Of a DNA stretch of 57,818 nt, positions 1 through 7,625 are shown piece after piece; within the stretch, counting starts at the first letter, position 1, and each line of letters opens with the position of its first letter. Source of the DNA: Actinomycetota bacterium (lineage in GTDB: Bacteria; Actinomycetota; Thermoleophilia; Gaiellales; F1-60-MAGs149); NCBI GenBank assembly GCA_009885805.1, contig VFJZ01000046.1, positions 1-57,818 of the forward strand. The letters are read 5' to 3'. The position numbers and the translations under genes are program-made. Below the pieces are notes generated by a model that saw only the letters and a list, made by a program, of their open reading frames with translations, was not told the origin of the DNA and did no database searches.

Positions 1-129
1 CGGTGTAGCGTTCACCTTCAAGGTGATCCCCCTGAGCAGCGTTTTCGTGCCTCGACAACACGAACAATGCCTGCTCAGGCGGACATCACCGACCTCCCGC
101 CACCCCCGCTTCCGGACGCATGCGGGCTA
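1..129 (+). mobile_element. Right end of an insertion element (copy A)
   Basis: Positions 4-96 align with 3912-4004 in the same orientation; about 80 of 93 positions match by hand, including an identical 27-nt stretch at 70-96. Copy A then continues, more diverged, to GCGGGCTAG at 121-130, which resembles the outer end of the inverted repeat of the second copy. The element continues leftwards out of the window. The stop codon of the next gene lies inside this end. No transposase is visible here, so the family is not assigned. Confidence 0.6.
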
Positions 130-1137
130 GTCTCTCGACCTGCGATACGTGTACGCTGGGTGGCTCAGTTGGAGCACCGTGCGGCCTGGTTCAGCGCGTT
201 GCTCCACGGCCTCGTGCGCGGCGGCGATCTGGTCGAGCGTGAACGTGAGGTGAGTCTCGGTGCGCAACAGGCCGTCTTGCAGGCAGGCGTTGATGTCCCT
301 CGCGGCTTGGCGTTTGGCCTCGCGAGGGAAGTCGTCGCTGCCCAGCAGTCGGATTGTTGTGTTTTGAAACAGCAGTGGCCAGAACGCCAGCTGCGGCTCG
401 GGGTCGGCCGATGCATAGGTGGCGATCACACCGCCCTGGGCGATCACACCGGCATGGAGTTCGGTGTATTCGCCGAACGCGACGTCTACGATCCGGTCTA
501 CTCCGTCGGGAGCTGCTGCGCGGATCGCGGTGGAGAGATCGTGGTCGCCGGTGAGGAACACGTGCTCTGCGCCGCACAGCCGCGCGCGCTCGACGTCGTC
601 GTCGTGACGGACGATGGCCAATACGTGGGCACCGCTCCAAGATGCCATGCTCGTGGCCATTGACCCGACGGCGCCCGCCGCGCCGGTCACGAGCACGGTC
701 AGGCCGGTGACAGGGCCGTCGGCGAACACGGCGCGATGAGCGGTGATTCCGGGGATCCCGAGGCAGGCACCCTGCTCGAACGTGACCGCTTCCGGAAGGG
801 CGATGGCCTGCCACTCGGGTACCACGACGAACTCGGCAGCGGTACCGAATGGCCGGTAGGACTGCGCACCGAAGCACCACACTCGTTCGCCGATCCGCCC
901 CGACGCGACGCCGGGGCCTACGGTGTCGATGATTCCCGCGCCGTCTGAATGCGGTATCACTCGCGGAAAAGGCATCGCCGTGCCGGCGCCCGCGCGCTTC
1001 TTGACATCACCCGGGTTGATGCCCGAGACGTGCACCTGGATTCGCACCTCGGCGGCTCCTGGCTGCGGAGCGTCCGCGTGGCCGACGATCAGCACCGCGG
1101 CAGAATCGCCGCGCTGCTCGTACCAGGCTGCTCGCAT
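127..1137 (-). CDS. Zinc-independent MDR oxidoreductase, NADPH:quinone reductase-like
   Basis: 336-residue medium-chain dehydrogenase/reductase. The N-terminal GroES-like domain has the family signature SGINPGDVKKR. The Rossmann domain carries VTGAAGAVGSMA near residues 150-160. The zinc-ligand cysteine loop of true alcohol dehydrogenases is absent, which fits a quinone or enone reductase using NADPH. The ATG at 1137 is chosen because MRAAWYEQRG is the usual family N-terminus; the longer open frame only adds arginine-rich sequence from the preceding gene. It follows the SnoaL-like gene by 34 bp on the same strand, so the two are probably co-transcribed. Its C-terminus runs about 11 residues past the usual end and stops in the flanking insertion-element end, so the 3' end may have been altered. 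Substrate unknown. Confidence 0.85.
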   Translation of the reverse strand: MRAAWYEQRGDSAAVLIVGHADAPQPGAAEVRIQVHVSGINPGDVKKRAGAGTAMPFPRVIPHSDGAGIIDTVGPGVASGRIGERVWCFGAQSYRPFGTAAEFVVVPEWQAIALPEAVTFEQGACLGIPGITAHRAVFADGPVTGLTVLVTGAAGAVGSMATSMASWSGAHVLAIVRHDDDVERARLCGAEHVFLTGDHDLSTAIRAAAPDGVDRIVDVAFGEYTELHAGVIAQGGVIATYASADPEPQLAFWPLLFQNTTIRLLGSDDFPREAKRQAARDINACLQDGLLRTETHLTFTLDQIAAAHEAVEQRAEPGRTVLQLSHPAYTYRRSRD

Positions 1138-1171
1138 GACCTCGGACCGCCGGTCGTCACTCAACACGCGA

Positions 1172-1582
1172 CTACGCGCCAGCGGGGCTGGTCTTGTTGA
1201 ACATGTAGCGGGCGATCTTCCACTCGCCCTCTCGGCGGGTGAAGACGAACAGCTCGCGATTGGACTCCGGCGCGGTGGCGCCGTCCGCACGCACGGTGAC
1301 GTAGCCCTGCGAACGCGTCACGACGTGCGCGACGTCGCCATCGACGCTGAGGTCGTCGGTCTCAAACGCGATGTCGAGCTTGATTGCCTCGAAGATCTGC
1401 CGGTAGCTGCCCACGATGCCATCGCCTGTGGCGGTCGGCAGGAACAGCGGCATGAACACGCCGTCCGGCGCGTACAGCGACGCGGCGAGTTCGGCGTCGG
1501 CGCTGTTCAACGAACGCTCGTACGTGCTCAGCAGCGCCTCGATCGCTTGGGCGTCAGTGGTCGCGATAGTGGTGTTGGTCAT
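1172..1582 (-). CDS. SnoaL-like / DUF4440 (YybH-type) protein
   Basis: 136-residue cone-fold protein of the NTF2-like superfamily. Features are the early helix with EALLSTYERSLNSAD, the turn LYAPDGVFMP, and a beta-rich C-terminus ending in EWKIARYMFNKTSP. Members are small enzymes or ligand-binding proteins, often next to oxidoreductases; none is assignable here. ATG 1582 is preferred over upstream ATGs at 1597 and 1636 because AGGAGA lies 7 nt upstream on the coding strand. It is first in a two-gene minus-strand operon with the quinone reductase-like gene and is divergent from marR, so MarR control is likely. Confidence 0.75.
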   Translation of the reverse strand: MTNTTIATTDAQAIEALLSTYERSLNSADAELAASLYAPDGVFMPLFLPTATGDGIVGSYRQIFEAIKLDIAFETDDLSVDGDVAHVVTRSQGYVTVRADGATAPESNRELFVFTRREGEWKIARYMFNKTSPAGA

Positions 1583-1634
1583 CGATTGTCTCCTCATGCT
1601 CGACGCGCCGCACGCTTGCTTATTGATTGCGGTC

Positions 1635-1663
1635 ACAATAACATCCGTGGAAGTGATTTACAA
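1635..1663 (-). promoter_or_regulatory. Probable promoter of the SnoaL-MDR operon
   Basis: On the minus strand TTGTAA (1658-1663) and TATTGT (1635-1640) are separated by exactly 17 bp. Each matches the sigma-70-type consensus at four of six positions. Transcription would start near 1628, leaving a leader of about 45 nt with the AGGAGA ribosome-binding site. Confidence 0.45.
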
Positions 1664-1677
1664 GGAAGTACTTGATA
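1658..1677. promoter_or_regulatory. Candidate MarR operator
   Basis: CAAG-N6-CTTG at 1661-1674 contains the perfect 8-bp palindrome AAGTACTT at 1666-1673. It overlaps the -35 region of the minus-strand promoter. Its place between marR and the divergent operon is where a MarR repressor commonly binds. Binding is inferred. Confidence 0.35.
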
Positions 1678-1855
1678 CGGTTGCGTCATGGCCCCACGTC
1701 CGTCAACCTCCGGAGTTCGCGCAGGCCATCGTGGCAGCGACCACTGACAGGCTGACCGACCACAGAACCTGTCTGCGCGGCGCCGTGGCCGGGCTGCTAC
1801 CCGCCGGCGAGCGACGGGCATTCGCTTCGTTCGCCATGACCTCAGCGACGCGCCG

Positions 1856-2311
1856 ATGAGCGCCGCGCGCGTCAATCGCATCGAGTGGACAAGCGACGTG
1901 ATCCGATTGGAGATCGTCCTCTGGGAACGCGTCGACGCGCGCTTGCGTGACCGACACCAGTTGCCACTGTCCTTCTTCGAATCGTTGTACTTCGTCTCGC
2001 GCGCGTCCGGCCAGAGCATGCGCGTTGGCGACCTCGCCCAGTCGCTGAAGGTCACCGTCGGCGGGACGAGCAAGCTCGTAGACCGGATCGAGAAGGCGGG
2101 GTTGCTGACGCGCCGGCCGGACCCCGACGACCGCCGCGCCGCGCGCGCCGTGCTCACCCCGGCCGGCAAGCGCAAGCTCGCCGCAGCGATCAAGACCTAC
2201 GAAACTGAAGTCACGACTATCCTCGATGCTGCTCTCACCCCCAAAGAGCAGCAGCAGATGCACCAGTACGTCACGCGGCTGCTCACCACCACCACCGGAG
2301 AATCCTCATGA
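1856..2311 (+). CDS. MarR-family transcriptional regulator
   Basis: 151 residues with a winged helix-turn-helix. Recognition region MRVGDLAQSLKVTVGGTSKL lies at about 55-74 and is followed by the wing with the hallmark PDPDDRRAARAVLT. The N- and C-terminal helices fit MarR dimerisation. It overlaps the next MDR gene by 4 nt (ATGA at 2308), so both are read from one mRNA, and it is divergent from the SnoaL-MDR pair. MarR proteins beside quinone reductases usually repress them until an electrophile or phenolic ligand binds; that role is inferred. The 273-bp gap upstream has no convincing gene. Confidence 0.88.
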   Translation: MSAARVNRIEWTSDVIRLEIVLWERVDARLRDRHQLPLSFFESLYFVSRASGQSMRVGDLAQSLKVTVGGTSKLVDRIEKAGLLTRRPDPDDRRAARAVLTPAGKRKLAAAIKTYETEVTTILDAALTPKEQQQMHQYVTRLLTTTTGESS

Positions 2312-3288
2312 TCAAGACCATGCGTGCGGCGGTGCTCGACGCTCCTGGACCGCCCGAGGCGCTGCAGATCCGTGACCTGCCAATCCCCAAACCTGCGCCC
2401 GGATGGGTCCTGATCGAAGTCAAGGCCTTCGGCCTGAACCGCTCCGAACTGCACACCCGGCTCGGACTCGCCCAGGGTGTGACGTTTCCGCGCGTCCTGG
2501 GCATCGAGGCGACCGGTATCGTCGCCGCCGCCCCTGGCGGCGAGTTTGCACCGGGTCAGCAGGTCGCGGCGATCATGGGCGGTATGGGCCGCACTTTCGA
2601 CGGTGGCTACGCCCAGTATACGAGTGTGCCCGCCACCCAAGTCATCCCGTTCGAGTCTGGCTTGGAATGGGCGACGCTCGGCGCCGTCCCCGAGATGCTG
2701 CAGACCGCTCACGGATCGCTCACCATCGGCCTGAACGTCCAACCAGGCCAGACGCTGCTGATCCGCGGCGGAACATCCGCAGTCGGCATGGCTACCGCGA
2801 TCCTCGCCAAGGACCGCGGCCTCACCGTGCTTTCGACCACACGCCAGGCGCAGCGCGCTCCGGCACTCGAAGCGATCGGCGTCGACCACGTGCTCATCGA
2901 CGATGGCGACATCGCCGAAAAGGTTCGCGTGATCGTTCCCAACGGCGTTGACGCGGCGCTTGAGCTCGTCGGTACCCCCACGCTCCCCGACACCTTGCGC
3001 GCCACGTGCGTACACGGTGTCGTCTGCTTCACCGGGATGCTCAGCAACCAGTGGACCGTCCCCGACTTCTACCCGATCGACTATCTCCCGCGCGGCGTCC
3101 GCCTTACAGCCTACGGCGGCGGCGCCGCAGACCTCCCCGCCGATGTCCTCCAATCCTTCCTCGACGCCGTCGACGTCGGCCGGCTAACCGTCCCCATCTA
3201 CCGCACCTACACTCTCGACGAGATCGCCTCCGCGCACGCCGACATGGAAAACGGCAACGCCACCGGCAAGCTTGTCGTTCTCACATGA
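2308..3288 (+). CDS. Zinc-independent MDR oxidoreductase, quinone reductase-like (second copy)
   Basis: 326-residue MDR enzyme. GroES-like domain: KAFGLNRSELHTR and FPRVLGIEATGIV (about 40-70). Rossmann glycine motif: LLIRGGTSAVGMATAIL (about 149-165). C-terminal helix: EIASAHADMENGNATGKLVV. No structural zinc cysteines. It is a paralogue of the enzyme on the far side of marR, not a recent duplicate. Translational coupling to marR through ATGA suggests regulator and enzyme are made together. An NADPH-dependent quinone or enone reductase in detoxification is likely; substrate unknown. Confidence 0.87.
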   Translation: MIKTMRAAVLDAPGPPEALQIRDLPIPKPAPGWVLIEVKAFGLNRSELHTRLGLAQGVTFPRVLGIEATGIVAAAPGGEFAPGQQVAAIMGGMGRTFDGGYAQYTSVPATQVIPFESGLEWATLGAVPEMLQTAHGSLTIGLNVQPGQTLLIRGGTSAVGMATAILAKDRGLTVLSTTRQAQRAPALEAIGVDHVLIDDGDIAEKVRVIVPNGVDAALELVGTPTLPDTLRATCVHGVVCFTGMLSNQWTVPDFYPIDYLPRGVRLTAYGGGAADLPADVLQSFLDAVDVGRLTVPIYRTYTLDEIASAHADMENGNATGKLVVLT

Positions 3289-3423
3289 CAACCGCGACCG
3301 TGTCGCTGGGCTCGTCTGCCACCGGGAACGTCAAGCCCGCTTCGCTTGAGAGGGACTGCCAGCCCGAAAGCCGTCTACGGTCACGCTTACGCGTCGAGGT
3401 CGTTGCATGCAGGCGTCGCTGCG

Positions 3424-3682
3424 TCAGATCGAGTACGACATGATCGTGGCGCGGCGGCGTTCGTTTGACGAGAAGGCGTAGTGCTCGCGGGTGTCGACGC
3501 TCTCGTGCCCGAGCACGTCGGCAACGGCGTCGAGGGGCTGGCCGTCATTGAGCTGGAGCGTCGCGAACGTACGCCGCAGCACGTGCGGCGATACTCGGCT
3601 GCGGCATTCGCCGTGCATCGGCTCTTCGACGTACAGCCCCGCGCGGGTCGCGCGTCGCTTGACCATCGCGTAGAGGCTGCGC
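3424..3682 (-). pseudogene. C-terminal remnant of a tyrosine recombinase (phage integrase family)
   Basis: The minus-strand reading frame has the end of a tyrosine recombinase catalytic domain: RSLYAMVKRRATRAG, then VSPHVLRRTFAT with the HxLR box, VADVLGHES with the conserved histidine, and REHYAF with the catalytic tyrosine. The first catalytic arginine and everything N-terminal are missing. The frame is open right up to the inverted repeat at 3683, so the gene was cut there by the element. An internal ATG at 3666 would give only 80 residues. It cannot be active alone. It marks a former integration event. Confidence 0.8.
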
Positions 3683-4047
3683 TTAGCCCGGATTCCTCAG
3701 GAAGCGGCGTGAGTGGTGGTTAGGGCGTGTGATCGGGGTGTCGGCCGGTGTCGGTCGCGTGTGGCGGCCGTGTGACGGTCGCGGATGGCGTTTGCGGTCG
3801 GTCTTGGCGGGCTCCGGGTTCATGTCGGCGTAGCGCGGCGCGGGCGGGTGTCCGGGCTGGTGATCGCGAGGCGGTGCGAGACTGCCGCTACGGTGCCGGG
3901 AGCGCAATCACTGTAGCGTTCACCCGCAAGGTGAGTCCTCCTGAGTAGGGTTTCGTGTCTTCACACCACGAATAATCCCTGCTCAGGCGGACATCACCGA
4001 CCTCGCCCAAGCCACCCCGACCCGGCTTGCTGAGGAATCCGGGCTAA
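3683..4047. mobile_element. 365-bp MITE-like element (copy B)
   Basis: TTAGCCCGGATTCCTCAG at 3683-3700 and its exact reverse complement at 4030-4047 form an 18-bp perfect terminal inverted repeat; similarity continues inwards. Nothing inside is long enough for a transposase. A basic, proline- and arginine-rich minus-strand frame of 74 codons ends in FLRNPG with its stop codon in the left repeat, as a relic of a transposase tail would. The right part repeats at 4-129. No clear target duplication is visible. It interrupts the recombinase remnant on the left and the RCC1 gene on the right. It accounts for the gene-free stretch 3683-3982. Confidence 0.65.
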
Positions 4048-4639
4048 TCGCCGTTGCGGTACGGCCGGCCGGGAGTGCGACGGGCACCGGCATGAGGTTG
4101 GCGCCAGTAATGACGCCGTTGCCGAGTTGCCCGAAGGTGTCACTGCCCCAGCAGGTGACGACGCCGTCATCGAGGATCGCACAGGTGTGGTTGTCGCCGG
4201 CGCTGATGTCCGAAGCAGCGCGGCCAGCAGGGAGCGCGACCGGCACTGGGGTCGGCTTGTTGGCGGCTACCGCGTCGTCGCCGAGTTGCCCGAAGCCGTC
4301 AAACCCCCAACAGGCGGCGCTACCGTCATCGAGGATCGCGCAGGTGTGCCGGATCCCGGCGGTGATTGCGGTGGCGCGCCGGCCGTCCGGAAGCGCGACC
4401 AGCATCGGTGTCGGTTGGGTTGCAAAGACCGCGTCGTCGCCGAGTTGCCCCTGTGCGTCGTTCCCCCAGCACGCGGCGTCGCCGTTCCAGAGAATCGCGC
4501 ACGAGTGGAGGCCGCCGGCGTCGAGAAGGCCGGCCTGGACGCGGCGCACGCTGCTTCCGGCCTGTTCGGCGCTGGCGCTCCCAACCGGGACGAGCAGCAG
4601 CGCGCAGAGCAGCGCAAACAAGGTCAGGCGGCGGAACAT
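3983..4639 (-). CDS. RCC1-repeat secreted protein, 3' end truncated by insertion element
   Basis: 218 residues. A signal peptide MFRRLTLFALLCALLLVPVG-SASAE is followed by at least three RCC1/BNR-type repeats, each with HTCAILDDG, CWG and GQLGDD blocks (about residues 40-195). Such repeats build beta-propellers of about seven blades in surface or secreted proteins. A fourth repeat starts (GRTATAIS) and at 4047 passes into the inverted repeat of the element, so the last residues (PDSSASR onward) are element-encoded. The product is therefore an incomplete propeller and probably not functional. ATG 4639 is chosen for the signal peptide and an upstream GGGAGGGG. Confidence 0.75.
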   Translation of the reverse strand: MFRRLTLFALLCALLLVPVGSASAEQAGSSVRRVQAGLLDAGGLHSCAILWNGDAACWGNDAQGQLGDDAVFATQPTPMLVALPDGRRATAITAGIRHTCAILDDGSAACWGFDGFGQLGDDAVAANKPTPVPVALPAGRAASDISAGDNHTCAILDDGVVTCWGSDTFGQLGNGVITGANLMPVPVALPAGRTATAISPDSSASRVGVAWARSVMSA

Positions 4640-4706
4640 GACGGGCCCCTCCCGTGTCCGATGGCGCGCCAGCGTACGGCCGCACGCCGAGTGACGACGT
4701 TTCTCG

Positions 4707-5582
4707 TTACGTGTCACGCGAGATTGCCCGCGCCGCGTCGAGCAGCGCGCGGGTTGCGCTCGACACCGGGTCGCGGTCGAGGACGACGACGCCGACGCGC
4801 TGCTCGATCGCCGGCTCGACAAGGGGGGCGGCGGCGAGCCCGGTCGCGTCGTCGCCGTCGAGCCAGGTCGCTGGGAGGATCGTCGCCCAGCGCCCGGTAC
4901 GGACGTGTCCGAAGAGCACCGGGACGGAGTCCGCCTCCACCTGCGGCGTGGCATGCGCACCAGCGCGGGCGAACGCGGCGTCGAGGATGCGGCGGTTCTG
5001 CATGTCGGGCGTCAGGAGGCAGAGCGGGCGGGTCGCCGCCTCGCTCCAGCGCACGGGATCGGTTCCGCCGCCGGCCGTGACCAGCACGTAGCGCTCCGGC
5101 GCGAGCGGCTGCGTTCGCACACCCGCGAGCGGCTCGTTGTCGAGGTAGGTGATCCCGGCGTCCAGTTCGAACGCATGGAGCCGCCGCTCGATCTCGATCG
5201 ACGACAGCGACTGCACCGTCACCGAGAGCTGTGGATGCTCCGCACAGAGCGTCGAGGTGAGCGCGCTCGCGATCGGGAGCGTCGTCGGGATCGCGCCGAG
5301 CCGGAGCCGGCCCGTGAGTGCACCGCGCAGTGCCGCGAGATCGTCGCGCAGTCCGTCGCAGTCGGCGAGGATCTGCAACGCCCAGGCCACAACCCGCTCG
5401 CCCTCGGGCGTCAGGCCGGCGTAGCTTCGCTCGCGACGGACGAGCGGCACGCCGAGCTCGTCCTCCAGGCGCCGGAGGCCCTCGCTGAGCGCGGGCTGGG
5501 AGACGTAGCACGCTGCCGCCGCCCGGCCGAAGTGCCGCTCGCGCGCGAGGGCGACGAGGTATTCGAGCTGGCGGAGGACCAT
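4707..5582 (-). CDS. LysR-type regulator divergent from the formate dehydrogenase operon
   Basis: 291 residues. N-terminal winged HTH with LRQLEYLVALARERHFGRAA and VSQPALSEGLRRLEDELG (about 2-45), then a periplasmic-binding-protein-like effector domain (about 90-290). ATG 5582 is taken as start (MVLRQLEYL is the usual N-terminus); a GTG at 5591 in frame would place the operator inside the gene. Divergent orientation and a T-N11-A palindrome at 5583-5599 indicate autoregulation and control of the fdh genes. Effector unknown; formate or molybdate availability would fit but is not shown by sequence. Confidence 0.88.
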   Translation of the reverse strand: MVLRQLEYLVALARERHFGRAAAACYVSQPALSEGLRRLEDELGVPLVRRERSYAGLTPEGERVVAWALQILADCDGLRDDLAALRGALTGRLRLGAIPTTLPIASALTSTLCAEHPQLSVTVQSLSSIEIERRLHAFELDAGITYLDNEPLAGVRTQPLAPERYVLVTAGGGTDPVRWSEAATRPLCLLTPDMQNRRILDAAFARAGAHATPQVEADSVPVLFGHVRTGRWATILPATWLDGDDATGLAAAPLVEPAIEQRVGVVVLDRDPVSSATRALLDAARAISRDT

Positions 5583-5599
5583 GATAGGCACAGCCTATC
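5583..5599. promoter_or_regulatory. LysR-type operator palindrome
   Basis: GATAGGC-ACA-GCCTATC is a perfect 7-bp inverted repeat with a 3-bp spacer. It contains T5585-N11-A5597, the LysR box. It abuts the lysR start and lies 80-96 bp upstream of the fdh start. Confidence 0.6.
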
Positions 5600-5678
5600 G
5601 AACGGTCGCCCGAATCGATTGGCAGCCCGCCCAGGCGCAGGGCACTCTACTGATGGCAACCGGCTCGGAGGGTGATGC

Positions 5679-7625
5679 ATGTCTCGAGGACGTCTCACGA
5701 CCCCGCTCGTTCGCGACGGCGGCGAGCTTCGCCCCGCGACCTGGGACGAGGCGCTCGACCGTGTCGCCGAGGGCTTTGAGCGCTGCCGCACGACGAGTGA
5801 CACGACGACGTCGTTCGGCATCTTCTCCTGCTCGAAGGCCTCCAACGAGATGAACTTCCAGGCTGGCAAGTTCGCGCGGCAGGTGATGGGGTCGAACAAC
5901 ATCGACTCCTGCAACCGCACCTGACACGCTCCCAGCGTCGTCGGTCTGGCGACGGTCTTCGGAGCGGGCGGCGGGACGTCGTCCTACAGCGAGATCGAGG
6001 AGACGGACGTCATCCTCCTCTGGGGCTCGAACGCGCGTGAGACGCACCCGATCTTCTTCCACCACCTCCTCAAGGGCGTTCACGCGGGCGCGCGGCTGTA
6101 CGTCATCGACCCGCGCCGGACGACCTCGGCGCAGTGGGCCGACGGCTGGCTGGGCCTCGACGTCGGCACCGACATCGCCCTCTCGAACACGATGGCGCGC
6201 GAGATCATCCACGCCGGCCTCGCCAACCGCTCGTTCATCGACCGCGCGACGACCGGGTTCGACGAGTACGCGGCGTCGGTCGAGGCGTTCACACTCGCGG
6301 AGGGCGAGCGCCTCACCGGTGTGCCGGCCGCGGTCATACGCGAGGCGGCGCACGCCTACGCGCGAGCCGACCGGGCGATGATCTGCTGGACGCTCGGCAT
6401 TACCGAACACCACACCGCCGTCGACAATGTCCTCAGCCTGATCAACCTCTCCCTGCTCTGCGGCCACGTCGGCCGCTACGGCTCCGGCGTCAACCCGCTG
6501 CGCGGCCAGAACAACGTGCAGGGCGGCGGCGACATGGGCGCGATCCCGAACAAGCTCACGGGCTTCCAGGACATCGAGAGCGACGCCGGCGCGCGCGCGC
6601 GTTTCGAGGCGGCTTGGGACTGCACCATCAAGCCGCGGTACGGCTGGCACCTGACACAGATGTTCGACGCCATGGAGCGCGGTGAGTTGCGGACGCTCTA
6701 CGTGATCGGCGAGAACCCCGCGCAATCCGAGGCCAACGTCCACCATGCGCGCAAGCTCCTCGACGGCCTCGACTTCCTGGTCGTGCAGGACATCCTGCTG
6801 ACGAAGACGGCCGCGCTCGCCGACGTCGTGCTGCCGTCGGCGGCCTCCTGGTGCGAAACCGAGGGCACCGTCACCAACTCGGAGCGCCGCGTCCAGCGTG
6901 TGCGCAAGGCGCTCGACCCGCCGGGCGAGGCACGCGACGACCTGTGGATCCTCGCCGAACTCGCACGGCGCCTCGGGCGCGACTGGGGCCAGCCGACCGC
7001 CGCGCAGGTGTGGGACGAGGTGCGCGCTCTGTCGCCGATGCACCGCGGCATGCGCTACGACCGGCTCGACGCGTTGGGTGGTATCCAGTGGCCCTGCCCG
7101 GACGAGGAGCATCCCGGCTCGTTGCGGCTGCACGAGCGGCTCTGGGCCGACCCCGTGGAGGGGCCGCTCGCGCCCTTCTCGGTGGTGGAACACCGGCCGC
7201 CCTACGAGGCGCTCGACGCCTCCTATCCGATCCGCCTCACCACCGGGCGGCGCCTGGAGTCGTACAACACCGGCGTTCAGACGAATCTGTACCGCTCGCC
7301 GCTGCACCGCGGCGAGTCGCTCGACCTCTCTCCCGAGGACGCCGAGCGGCTGCTCGTCGAGGAGGGCGAGATCGTGCGCGTCTCCTCGCGCCGCGGCGCC
7401 GTCGAGGCTCCGGTCCGCGTCGACCGGTCGCTGCGTCCGGGCCTCGCGTTCATGACGCTCCACTTCCCCGACCAGGTCGACTCGAACGTGCTGACGGTCG
7501 ATGTGACCGATCCGAAGAGCGGCACCGCCGAGTTCAAGGCTGCGGCGATCCGGGTCGAGAAGATCGCGCCCGCCGAGGGCGCCGCGAAGGCCACGACGAC
7601 GGAGCCCGCATGGACATCAAGCTGA
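5679..7625 (+). CDS. fdhA: Formate dehydrogenase catalytic subunit, selenocysteine-containing, lacking its N-terminal 4Fe-4S domain
   Basis: Molybdopterin (Mo/W-bisPGD) oxidoreductase of the FdhF/FdsA family, 648 residues counting an in-frame TGA at 5922-5924 as selenocysteine (residue 82). Context is SCNRT-U-HAPSVVGL, the formate dehydrogenase active site, where Sec or Cys binds the metal. The frame is open through the TGA to 7625 and a SECIS hairpin follows. Cofactor-binding regions include LLWGSNARETHP and GQNNVQGGGDMGAIPN; the C-terminal domain has TGRRLESYNTG. The usual first 55 residues with a CxxCxxxC 4Fe-4S site are absent: the protein starts at RLTTPLVRDGG and the missing domain is the tail of the gene at 9445. 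ATG 5679 follows GGAGGG by 6 nt. It overlaps the next gene by 16 nt. Predicted cytoplasmic; oxidises formate to CO2. Confidence 0.9.
5922..5954 (+). promoter_or_regulatory. UGA selenocysteine codon and bacterial SECIS element
   Basis: Downstream of TGA (5922-5924), CGTCGTC (5936-5942) pairs with GGCGACG (5948-5954), with one G-U pair, closing the 5-nt loop GGTCT (5943-5947). Exactly 18 nt lie between the UGA and the loop. From memory, E. coli fdhF has the same GGUCU loop motif and the same spacing. This is the SelB binding signal that recodes UGA. Confidence 0.88.

Noticed and set aside
1416-1859. 147-codon plus-strand frame ending in ATGA with marR
   Set aside because: It runs antisense through the SnoaL-like gene and its peptide resembles no protein; the overlap with marR is coincidental.
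5922-5924. In-frame stop making fdhA a pseudogene or two genes
   Set aside because: The stop is TGA at the catalytic Sec position, the frame continues with family sequence, and a SECIS hairpin follows.
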